Shown: positions 46,445-54,500 of the stretch, piece after piece
Layout: each line of letters starts with the position of its first letter
How positions within the stretch are numbered: position 1 is the first letter of the stretch
Source: an uncultured Cyclobacteriaceae bacterium
GTDB lineage: Bacteria > Bacteroidota > Bacteroidia > Cytophagales > Cyclobacteriaceae
NCBI GenBank assembly: GCA_947492745.1
Contig: CANLOE010000023.1
Coordinates: 1-64,000, forward strand
Length of the DNA: 64,000 nucleotides
Direction: 5' to 3'
Notes under the pieces: generated by a model
What the model saw: only the letters and a program-made list of their open reading frames with translations
The model's database searches: none
Told to the model about the DNA's origin: nothing
Made by a program: the position numbers and the translations under genes

Positions 46445-47236
46445 TTAAGCTTCTTCCTTCAGCTTGATCATCTCTTTCTGAAGGTCCAATACGATTGTTG
46501 CCAGTTGTTCTACATTGATATCGTGCTGGCTAGTGGCATCGGGAAACTGTACGGAGATGAAAGCCTTACTTTCCCAAGCTTCGAGGATGTCATCTGCATC
46601 GATTTGATAAGGGGAGTAAGCCTTATTATCGGATACTAGAAATAGTTTGTTGTTATCGTCGATATAGTTGAAGACCCGCTTGTAGACCACACCTTCCTTT
46701 TTAGAAACCAATATATAGGTCTTACCACTTCTGATATTGGTAAGGTCATCGATATACTCACCTATAACTATAGTGCCAGGAAGTATGGGAAGCATGGAAT
46801 CTCCATTGATTTCGAAAGCACGATATGTCCCATTGCTTGGTAAAATAGGCAGTTGGAACTTCGGCAGTTCCTTGATATATTCTAGGTCGGCATACCCATT
46901 GAGATAGCCTGCAGAAGCTTTTTGAGGTACAAGTTCTATGTTTTCTTTATCTTCTTTATCGACTGTTATGGCCAGAATTTCTTTTCCTCTGACCAAATCG
47001 CTATTGAGATGGAGTACCGAAGCGGGGAGATGCGCTACATTCCTGTTAATAAGGATATCTACGCTGGTCTCGAACACCTCTGCCATTTTTATCAGGTTAT
47101 TGATTCTAGGGTCTGCCCTCCCCTCCTCATAGGCACCTATCAAAGAGCGCTTTATACCTATTTTTTCCGCTAAGTCTCCTTGAGTCCAGTGTTTGCTCTT
47201 TCTGAGATAACGGATGTTGTCACTGATTAAGCCCAT
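46445..47236 (-). CDS. XRE-type repressor with S24 (LexA-like) autocleavage domain
   Basis: 263 residues. The N-terminal helix-turn-helix (10-65) is LRKSKHWTQGDLAEKIGIKR. After a linker, the C-terminal S24 peptidase fold has a likely self-cleavage site A109-G110 (QKASAGYLN), nucleophile S147 (NGDSMLPILPG) and general base K186 (VVYKRVFNY). The domain order and site spacing match cI/LexA-like repressors that self-cleave on RecA filaments. An adjacent small gene and a divergent dinB suggest control of damage-inducible genes. It is not canonical LexA: the DNA-binding domain is XRE type, not a winged helix. It could instead be a domesticated phage repressor. Confidence 0.88.
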   Translation of the reverse strand: MGLISDNIRYLRKSKHWTQGDLAEKIGIKRSLIGAYEEGRADPRINNLIKMAEVFETSVDILINRNVAHLPASVLHLNSDLVRGKEILAITVDKEDKENIELVPQKASAGYLNGYADLEYIKELPKFQLPILPSNGTYRAFEINGDSMLPILPGTIVIGEYIDDLTNIRSGKTYILVSKKEGVVYKRVFNYIDDNNKLFLVSDNKAYSPYQIDADDILEAWESKAFISVQFPDATSQHDINVEQLATIVLDLQKEMIKLKEEA

Positions 47237-47298
47237 AAGCTTTTGATGTTTTGTCAGAAGTAAATAAGATGACTAAATTAATGAATTGACCTGTATAC

Positions 47299-47586
47299 TC
47301 AGTCATTAAAAATTAAAATAGTGTCTTTGGAATTTCTTATTTGGTTCATTGAATAAAGGTGCACACGAGAAGAACTATCTAATGTCCCCTTGTTCGATAT
47401 TTTTCGCTTTATACTACTCACCACATGTTTTAAAGTAGTACCTGGCTCAGCCAGTACATATCCATAGAAGCATTGTACTTCTGCGTCGGATACCTGAAAT
47501 TTAACTTGGAAATTACCCGATGCCAGCTTCTTGGTAGATAACCTCAATTTGAGCTTATCAGGATTAAAATGTTCAATGCAAACCAT
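47299..47586 (-). CDS. Small conserved-looking protein beside dinB, 95 aa
   Basis: From the ATG at 47586 (an in-frame GTG 11 codons earlier is possible) the product is 95 residues, basic, with no signal peptide or membrane segment. It is rich in predicted beta strands (FQVKFQVSDAEVQCFYGYVLAEP) followed by a helix (TTLKHVVSSIKRKI). I do not recognise the family. It lies 62 bp upstream of the S24 repressor on the same strand and divergent from dinB, with the promoter region between. Co-expression with the repressor is likely. Confidence 0.6.
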   Translation of the reverse strand: MVCIEHFNPDKLKLRLSTKKLASGNFQVKFQVSDAEVQCFYGYVLAEPGTTLKHVVSSIKRKISNKGTLDSSSRVHLYSMNQIRNSKDTILIFND

Positions 47587-47698
47587 ATCCCCACTAAGTT
47601 GTTTAGTACAAATCGACACTAATTTAGTTTAAAAACTTTACTATACAAATTATACTACTAAAAAATTTAGCAAATAAGGATTAATTGTTGTTTCAACC

Positions 47699-47706
47699 TA
47701 TATTTG
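47699..47706 (+). promoter_or_regulatory. Putative -7 box for dinB
   Basis: TATATTTG, a TAnnTTTG match, 82 bp before the dinB start codon. Confidence 0.35.
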
Positions 47707-47787
47707 TGCGGAAATTTTTTCAATATTTTGTGCTATGAAAGGTTGGATAGGTATAAAAAGTATCGGTCATCAATTCCATTTTAGTTC

Positions 47788-48891
47788 ATGTCTTCTCCCA
47801 TAACAGTCCATGAATCCAAAACACCGAGCATTCGAAAGGTAATCCATATCGATATGGATGCCTTCTTTGCTTCAGTGGAACAAAGGGATAACCCTAAGTT
47901 ACGAGGATGCCCTGTAGCCGTCGGCGGAAGTTCTCAAAGAGGTGTCGTCGCTGCTGCCAGCTATGAGGCCAGAAAGTATGGCGTACACTCGGCGATGCCC
48001 TCCTCTATAGCAGCCAGGAAGTGTCCGCAACTTGTTTTTGTTAAACCCCGTTTTGATGTTTACAAAGAAGTATCCGAAAAAATCAGGGATATTTTCTACG
48101 AATATACCGATCTGGTAGAGCCGCTTTCTTTGGACGAGGCTTACTTGGACGTCACCAGCAACAAAAAAGACATGCCCTCTGCCACTATAATCGCTCAGGA
48201 AATAAAGAAAAGAGTGAAAGAAAAAATACAACTAACCGCCTCAGCGGGCATCTCTTTCAACAAGTTCCTGGCAAAGACCGCTTCCGATATCGATAAACCC
48301 GATGGACTGACATTGATAGCCCCCAATAGAGCACAGTCCTTCGTAGACCGCCTCCCTATAGAAAAATTTTTTGGAGTCGGAAAAGTCACTGCCAAAAAGA
48401 TGCGGCTCCTAGGTATCATAGATGGAAAAACGCTCAAGCAGTGGGGTCAGGAAGCACTGGTACACCGCTTTGGGAAAGCAGGTCGTTACTACTATAATAT
48501 AGCCCGGTGTATCGACCATCGACCTATCAATCCAAACAGGATCAGAAAGTCCATCGGTGCGGAGCATACTTATGGACAGGATCTCGGCTCCGTAGAAGAA
48601 TTAAGGTCGGCATACCAAGAAATCATCGACACACTGCTACGTAGAATGTCCGTATCCAAAACCAAAGGAAAAACGCTGACCATCAAAGTCAAATACACTG
48701 ACTTTACCCAAATCACCAGAAGTAAGACCGTGGGCTATTGGATCGATAACAAGACTAAAATTTCGGAACTGGTAGAAGTACTTCTGCCTACCATTGATAT
48801 CAGTATTATGCAGGTAAGATTATTGGGACTTTCCATTAGCAACCTGAACCATGAAATCAAGGGTCCCTACCAATTGACCTTAGAGTTTTGA
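47788..48891 (+). CDS. dinB: DNA polymerase IV
   Basis: Y-family translesion polymerase. 367 residues. Palm motif IHIDMDAFFASVEQRDNP with the catalytic Asp, then the second acidic motif YTDLVEPLSLDEAYLDVT. The thumb has GISFNKFLAKTASDIDKPDG and a helix-hairpin-helix (FFGVGKVTAKKMRLLGI); the little finger has RKSIGAEHTYGQD. No C-terminal beta-clamp peptide of the classical QL-x-LF type is obvious, the end being GPYQLTLEF. Divergent from the small gene and S24 repressor, which suggests damage-linked regulation. Confidence 0.95.
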   Translation: MSSPITVHESKTPSIRKVIHIDMDAFFASVEQRDNPKLRGCPVAVGGSSQRGVVAAASYEARKYGVHSAMPSSIAARKCPQLVFVKPRFDVYKEVSEKIRDIFYEYTDLVEPLSLDEAYLDVTSNKKDMPSATIIAQEIKKRVKEKIQLTASAGISFNKFLAKTASDIDKPDGLTLIAPNRAQSFVDRLPIEKFFGVGKVTAKKMRLLGIIDGKTLKQWGQEALVHRFGKAGRYYYNIARCIDHRPINPNRIRKSIGAEHTYGQDLGSVEELRSAYQEIIDTLLRRMSVSKTKGKTLTIKVKYTDFTQITRSKTVGYWIDNKTKISELVEVLLPTIDISIMQVRLLGLSISNLNHEIKGPYQLTLEF

Positions 48892-48908
48892 ACTTCATCC
48901 ACAGTAGT

Positions 48909-49073
48909 AATACAAATTTGGGTTTTAAATGTCGTATAAGATTGCGCGGGTCATTTTGGTTTCAATCAAGGCGATAACCGCAGGGATAGCAGCGCTATCG
49001 CGAGGATTGTCAACGCAGAGTGAAGCAAAATGAACAGGAAGATAGGCGATAGTTAAAAGCTAAGTTTGTATAA
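48909..49073 (-). repeat. Family A 165-bp palindromic element, copy A7
   Basis: Full length, inverted relative to A1, and flanked by TAA at both ends, unlike A1-A5, which carry TTA. Starts 18 bp after the dinB stop codon. Centre GATAGCAGCGCTATC. Confidence 0.9.
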
Positions 49074-49260
49074 AAGACTGCTTTGGACAATCTTATTTTG
49101 ACATTTGTCATGACACAAATTTATGAGTGTAGATAAAGTACCTGAATTTGCCGCTATCAGACCATGTCATCAGCACCTTTTATGATCATCTTACTATTGT
49201 TGTTCAAATACACTAGGGAAATCCGATAGCGGTGTCTCCGACCAACATTTTTTTCATCTA

Positions 49261-49905
49261 TCAATAAACTTCTTTCTTTTTACTAAGTAATATAGCATTT
49301 AAGGCACCGACAATAGCCCCTAAGAGATGAGACTCCCATGACACCCCGCTCTGCCATGGATACAAGCCGTTGAACAGTCCTCCATAAACGAGTATGATAA
49401 CAATGGATATCAACATAGAAGTTCTGTCACGACGGAAAACACCAAAGAAAATCAAGAAGAATGCTATCGCATAAATCAAGCCACTAGCGCCCACATGATT
49501 TACCGGACGGGCCAATAACCAGACCAAGGATCCTGTACCCAAATAACATCTGAAAAAAACCCTTTTTGCTATCGAGTTATAAAAGTAAAATAGCACAACG
49601 CCCAAGGACAAAAACGTAAGTGTGTTGGAAAGCAAGTGGGTCAAATTGACATGCAACAAAGGGGAGAGCACAATACCGACAAGTCCTATCCATCGACGAG
49701 GATGGATGCCAAAACTGTCGATATCGATCCCATACAAATTATCGACTGAAAAAAAGAGCCACATCAAGAAAAGGAATCTAAACGGGATGACCGAACTCCC
49801 TAGGATTGTCTTTCTATAGTGTGGCATAAATTCTATCGGAATAGCGCATATATTAATCAACGATCGATACCTATCTTCATTGTGCCTTTCTATCGGAAGG
49901 GTCAT
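49261..49905 (-). CDS. Rhomboid family intramembrane serine protease
   Basis: 214 residues with about six membrane segments. The catalytic Ser is S141 in HVGASGLIYA and the His is H193 in SWESHLLGAIVGA; the loop HVNLTHLLSN also fits the family. Cleaves membrane proteins within the bilayer; the substrate is unknown. The ATG at 49905 overlaps the upstream gene by 29 bp. The first 26 residues are polar and not typical of rhomboids, so the ATG at 49827 (MPHYRKTILGS) may be the true start. Confidence 0.88.
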   Translation of the reverse strand: MTLPIERHNEDRYRSLINICAIPIEFMPHYRKTILGSSVIPFRFLFLMWLFFSVDNLYGIDIDSFGIHPRRWIGLVGIVLSPLLHVNLTHLLSNTLTFLSLGVVLFYFYNSIAKRVFFRCYLGTGSLVWLLARPVNHVGASGLIYAIAFFLIFFGVFRRDRTSMLISIVIILVYGGLFNGLYPWQSGVSWESHLLGAIVGALNAILLSKKKEVY

Positions 49906-50353
49906 TGATCATATCGAGTCCAATAAGCTTAGACTCTTCATAACCTACCGCCATATACCCTAAAAGACCTCCTGAAGCTTCTGCTATCTTTTTGGCAATA
50001 TCCTTGATACTTCCATAAAATTTTATGGCAAAGGTCTTATCCAGCTTTGGAAGAATGGCGTTAATGCCCACCAATTTATCGATGATCAATGGATTGCGTT
50101 TTGAGGCATCGGCGGGCATCTCTTTGATCATATCCATCAACTGTTCTTCGAAGTCCTTTCCTGCTTCTTTGTAATAATCCAACAATGCCTCTCGTGCCTT
50201 ATTCTGCTTTACCCTTGATAAGGTTACAGCTTCTTTGATTTCTGCTCTGTCAATATCATTATCGGCACCTGCAATCAATATAGATACCAATAGTGGTACT
50301 TTGAACATCAATGCAGCCTCTTCTTGAGATAAATCTTTGAATTCTGGAATCAT
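49877..50353 (-). CDS. TerB-like conserved hypothetical protein
   Basis: 158 residues, all helical. The phrase PLLVSILIAGADNDIDRAEIKEAVTLS is reminiscent of TerB (tellurite resistance B) folds, where acidic residues after the AGADNDID turn bind metal. The C-terminal half has KIAEASGGLLGYMAVGYEESKLI. No signal peptide. Overlaps the rhomboid gene and is first in the pair. The TerB relation is a resemblance by eye, not a firm assignment. Confidence 0.65.
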   Translation of the reverse strand: MIPEFKDLSQEEAALMFKVPLLVSILIAGADNDIDRAEIKEAVTLSRVKQNKAREALLDYYKEAGKDFEEQLMDMIKEMPADASKRNPLIIDKLVGINAILPKLDKTFAIKFYGSIKDIAKKIAEASGGLLGYMAVGYEESKLIGLDMINDPSDRKAQ

Positions 50354-50914
50354 AAGTTATCAATTGTGGAAAAAATGAATGTACAACAACAATTTCTTTT
50401 AGAGAGTGTTTTGAATTGTATTCAAAATTTGTTACCGCTTATTTTGAGTAGGACCGAGCGTTAAAAAGTGTCTTTGAGGACATTATCAGCAAAGGGGCCG
50501 GCTTACCATGTGAGCATCATATGACATGGAAGCGGTACTATTCAGGATAAATTTGACAAAATCACACCTCAGAAATAGCAATTGATCAAATAAAATATAT
50601 ATTTCAAAACAGTCTCTTAATTTAATTATTAATCAGATTCAGCCCGAGCAATACGTACTTTTTTTCTGTTTTTATTTCCAAACCATGGAACAGGCCTCTA
50701 TACTAAGAAGCTTATCCATTTTACAAATGAACGCTTGTTTTATCATTTGAACATTTACTATTTCATCTCGGGCCCGATAAAGTCACTATAAACATCATAA
50801 AACCTGCGTGATTTGGAGGATTTGATATGGCTAGGTTTCATTAATTTTCTTAAATTAACCCTTGAATGTGCTTCTTTGTTATTTTTTTGAAGCCGATTAA
50901 AACTAACTTTTATT
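50354..50914. other. Intergenic, no gene seen
   Basis: AT-rich divergent promoter region. I looked for a sigma-54 site (TGGCAC-N5-TTGCA) ahead of the activator gene and saw none. No repeat of families A-D. Confidence 0.5.
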
Positions 50915-52276
50915 ATGTACCAACAGGAACCCATTAAGATTTTTGTCGTTGAAGATGATCCTTCCTATATCAAATTCTTAAAGTATGTGCTTAGCCTCAA
51001 TCCTGATTTTGAAGTCAAGGTATTTGCTACGGGCGAAGAATGCGTCAAAAACCTTCATGAACACCCTGCTATCATCACCTTGGATTATACACTACCTGAT
51101 TTGAGTGGAGAGGCCGTTCTGGCAGAGATAAAAAACAGAATACCCGATACTCATGTCATCATCATTTCTGCACAAGAGAAAATAGGCACCGCTGTATCCT
51201 TGTTAAAACAAGGAGCCTATGATTATATCATCAAGGATGAAGAGACCAAAGATAGATTACTGAACTCCATCAATAATGCTCGGAAAAATGTATCGCTGAT
51301 CAAGGAGATTGACTATCTGAAAAAGGAAATATCAGAAAAGTATGAGTTCGGCAAAAGTATTATCGGCACGAGTAATGCGATACAAAAAGTCTTCTCTATG
51401 CTGGAGAAGGCTGTCAAGACCAATATTACCGTATCGATTACAGGAGAGACGGGTACTGGAAAAGAGTTGGTCGCTAAGGCCATCCACTATAATTCCCAAC
51501 GCAAGAACAAGAGTTTGGTGGCTGTAAATATTGCGGCCATTCCGAAAGAACTGCTGGAGAGCGAACTCTTTGGCCATGAAAAGGGTGCCTTTACAGGAGC
51601 TGCTACCCGCAGGATAGGGAAGTTTGAAGAAGCAGAGGGCGGCACTATCTTTTTGGACGAAATCGGAGAGATGGACATGAGCCTACAAGCAAAACTGCTT
51701 CGTGTTCTACAAGAAAAGGAAATCACGAGAATCGGTGGCAATTCCATCATCAAACTGGATGTACGTATTATAGCTGCCACCCATCGAGATTTGGCCGAAG
51801 AAGTAAAAAAAGGCAACTTTCGTGAAGACCTTTACTATCGATTGTTGGGTCTCCCCGTTCACCTCCCCCCCTTACGCGACCGCGGAAGGGATATTATCAT
51901 CATTGCCAAGCATATTCTCTCCGCTTTTGCTAAAGAGAACAATCTGGGCAGCCTACGCATCTCTAAAGAAGCGCAGGAGAAAATGCTCAAGTATCACTTC
52001 CCGGGCAATGTCAGAGAACTGAAGTCCATCATCGAACTCGCTGCTGTCATGACCAATGATGACGAAATCAAGGAAGATGACATCAATTTCAATAGCATAG
52101 CCAAAGAAGACAATATCATCTTCGAAGAGATGACCTTAAGGAATTATACTTTCAAGATCATCCGACATTTTCTCAAGAAGTATGATGACAATGTATTGCT
52201 AGCGGCAAAAAAACTGGATATCGGTAAGTCTACTATATACAGGTATCTCAAAGAAATGGAAGAAGAACAGGTTTAG
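50915..52276 (+). CDS. Sigma-54-dependent response regulator, NtrC type
   Basis: 453 residues. The receiver domain (1-125) has the acidic pocket EDD, phospho-acceptor D57 (TLDYTLPDLSG) and K in YDYIIKDE. The AAA+ domain (about 145-375) has Walker A GETGTGKE, the sigma-54 contact loop GAFTGA, Walker B GTIFLDEIGEM and the arginine-finger region REDLYYRL. A short Fis-type helix-turn-helix ends the protein (LLAAKKLDIGKSTIYRYLKEM). It opens ATP-dependent sigma-54 promoters after phosphorylation. The hybrid kinase starts 23 bp downstream and is the obvious partner. Confidence 0.95.
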   Translation: MYQQEPIKIFVVEDDPSYIKFLKYVLSLNPDFEVKVFATGEECVKNLHEHPAIITLDYTLPDLSGEAVLAEIKNRIPDTHVIIISAQEKIGTAVSLLKQGAYDYIIKDEETKDRLLNSINNARKNVSLIKEIDYLKKEISEKYEFGKSIIGTSNAIQKVFSMLEKAVKTNITVSITGETGTGKELVAKAIHYNSQRKNKSLVAVNIAAIPKELLESELFGHEKGAFTGAATRRIGKFEEAEGGTIFLDEIGEMDMSLQAKLLRVLQEKEITRIGGNSIIKLDVRIIAATHRDLAEEVKKGNFREDLYYRLLGLPVHLPPLRDRGRDIIIIAKHILSAFAKENNLGSLRISKEAQEKMLKYHFPGNVRELKSIIELAAVMTNDDEIKEDDINFNSIAKEDNIIFEEMTLRNYTFKIIRHFLKKYDDNVLLAAKKLDIGKSTIYRYLKEMEEEQV

Positions 52277-52299
52277 TAGATTTTTATTCGAACAATACT

Positions 52300-54261
52300 A
52301 TGGGAAGTTTAAAAACGTATGTCGAGCAGGGCGAATTTTACAAAGCTGTAGTCGAAGATGGATCAGATATCATCTTTATCGTTGACTATATAGGCAAAAT
52401 ACTGTATCACAATCAAGCTGTTGAAGAGACACTGGGACACCCTAAAGATAGTCTTGTGGGGCATAACTTCTTTGACTTCATACAATCGGAAACAGTCCAA
52501 GACCTCAAGGAAAAGTTTGCGGAATGCCTTTCCAATCGCTATACGGACAGTATAGAATTTCGATTTTTATGCTCTGATGGTACTTATCGGTACTTAGAAT
52601 TCAACGCACTGAACCTCAAACATAAGGAAGATATCGAAGGGATGATACTGGACTGTAGGGATATCACCCAGCGTAAGAAAGATGCAGAGGAACTACTCCG
52701 TGCCAAAAAGGCCAAGGAACAGTTTCTTGCCAATATGAGCCATGAGATCCGTACTCCTATCAATGGTATCGCCGGGATGGTCAACCTCCTCTCCGAAACC
52801 AGTACTACCGAAGACCAGAAAAAGTACCTGTTGGCCATCAAAAATTCCACTGATAACCTAAAAGTCATCATCAATGACATTCTTGACCTTTCGGTCATTG
52901 AATCAGGTAAGCTCAGGTTCGAAAGAATCGGCTTCAACTTAGAGTACCAGCTAGGTGCTGTCGTCGAGACGTTTTTACCTACAGCCAATGAAAAAGAAAT
53001 CACTATACGCCATAGCATAGATGAACGGATCGAAAGTGTACTTCTGGGCGACCCCGTGCGCTTGAATCAAATCCTCATCAATCTTATCAGTAATGCCATC
53101 AAGTTCACTCATGAGGGAGAAATAAACATCGACGTAGATGCCTATAAATCTTCAGAGGATCAACAGTGGCTCTCCTTTGATGTCAGTGATAGTGGTGTCG
53201 GTATCCCCAAGAAAAAGCTGGGGTCGATTTTCGATAGCTTTAGTCAAGCAGATGAAAGTGTGACCAGAAAGTTTGGGGGTACGGGACTGGGCTTATCCAT
53301 TTGCAAGCAATTGGTAGAACTACAAGGTGGGACGATTTCGGTAGCAAGTACCGAAGATGTAGGGACAACCTTTACTTTTAAAATAGCTTATGGACTTGGA
53401 AAGAGAGAAGACCTGGTCGAGATTTCGGATGACACTGCTCGAAGAAAGAGAAGAAAGAAACATGATAAATTCAAGGACTTTCATATACTTCTTGTGGAGG
53501 ACAATGATATCAATCGTATGTATGCCGCCAATATCCTTAAAAAATGGAATTGTATTGTCGATACGGCAGAAAATGGCTACACCGCCCTCGAAAAACTGCG
53601 AAAAAGTGATTATGACGTGGTACTCATGGATATTCAGATGCCCGTTATGGATGGTTTCGAAGCCACCAAGGTCATTCGAAACAAACTCCCGGTAGCCAAG
53701 TCTAAGGTCCCTATTATCGCCCTAACGGCCAATGCCATAAAGGGGGACAATGAAAAATGTCTGGCAGTAGGCATGGACGACTACCTTTCTAAGCCTTTTT
53801 TACCCGACGAGCTTTACGAAATCCTCTGTAAATACTTTAGAAAGAAGAGTGATAAAACTGCCGATGAATCAGAAAATATACCTCTGGAAGACAAAGGTAT
53901 AGGTGAAACAGGAAAAGTAACCGACCTTACTTATCTAAAAAGCATCTGTGACGGAGAGCGCGAGTTCATGAGGGAGATGATAGAGACATTTGTAGATACT
54001 ACGCCGGCCACTTTGGACAGCATGCGTAAGTGGGTAGAAGAAAAACAATGGTCGGACATTGGCAAAAGCGCTCATCGCATAAAACCATCTATCACCTTTA
54101 TGGGAATTAACTCTTTTAAAGAGTCCATTAAAGAGCTAGAGAGATACGGCAAAGACGAAATCAATACCAATGAAATCCCCGGTCTGGTTTCAGAGTTGAC
54201 AGAAACCTGTCAACAAGCATTCAAAGAACTCAAGGAAGTACTCGAAAATGAACTGGGATGA
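52300..54261 (+). CDS. PAS-containing hybrid histidine kinase with receiver and Hpt domains
   Basis: 653 residues, no membrane segment, so a cytosolic sensor. A PAS domain (about 15-125) is followed by HisKA with H148 (NMSHEIRTPING) and HATPase (NLISNAIKFTHEG, GTGLGLSICKQLVELQGG). A fused receiver has phospho-acceptor D444 (VLMDIQMPVMDGF), and a C-terminal Hpt domain has H592 (GKSAHRIKPSI). All four relay stations are thus on one chain, and the Hpt can pass phosphate to the NtrC-type regulator encoded just upstream. The signal is unknown; PAS suggests redox, light or a small ligand. Confidence 0.95.
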   Translation: MGSLKTYVEQGEFYKAVVEDGSDIIFIVDYIGKILYHNQAVEETLGHPKDSLVGHNFFDFIQSETVQDLKEKFAECLSNRYTDSIEFRFLCSDGTYRYLEFNALNLKHKEDIEGMILDCRDITQRKKDAEELLRAKKAKEQFLANMSHEIRTPINGIAGMVNLLSETSTTEDQKKYLLAIKNSTDNLKVIINDILDLSVIESGKLRFERIGFNLEYQLGAVVETFLPTANEKEITIRHSIDERIESVLLGDPVRLNQILINLISNAIKFTHEGEINIDVDAYKSSEDQQWLSFDVSDSGVGIPKKKLGSIFDSFSQADESVTRKFGGTGLGLSICKQLVELQGGTISVASTEDVGTTFTFKIAYGLGKREDLVEISDDTARRKRRKKHDKFKDFHILLVEDNDINRMYAANILKKWNCIVDTAENGYTALEKLRKSDYDVVLMDIQMPVMDGFEATKVIRNKLPVAKSKVPIIALTANAIKGDNEKCLAVGMDDYLSKPFLPDELYEILCKYFRKKSDKTADESENIPLEDKGIGETGKVTDLTYLKSICDGEREFMREMIETFVDTTPATLDSMRKWVEEKQWSDIGKSAHRIKPSITFMGINSFKESIKELERYGKDEINTNEIPGLVSELTETCQQAFKELKEVLENELG

Positions 54262-54500
54262 CAGTGAGGCCGCAGACTTATGCTCGCGCTATGGCTTCTA
54301 GCTGACCATCATTTATAACACAAAAAATGCCAGTGGGAAATAAATATCAAGTCCGAAGTACGCATTAAAACTTCGTGATGAAGCCTTAGGGTCTGTTTGA
54401 AAAGGCGTGATTCCAGCTAAATGGCCACTAAGTAGGGACCTAATGACCATTTCTCATGTACACCCAAGAGCACCTTGATTTAGCGCAAGATAATTCCAGA

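Noticed and set aside
486-49073. CRISPR array
   Set aside because: The repeats are far apart, 165 bp long, in both orientations and without spacers or cas genes.
49100-49125. Short palindrome ATTTGTCATGACACAAAT downstream of dinB
   Set aside because: Imperfect, isolated, not near a promoter or start; likely chance in AT-rich DNA.
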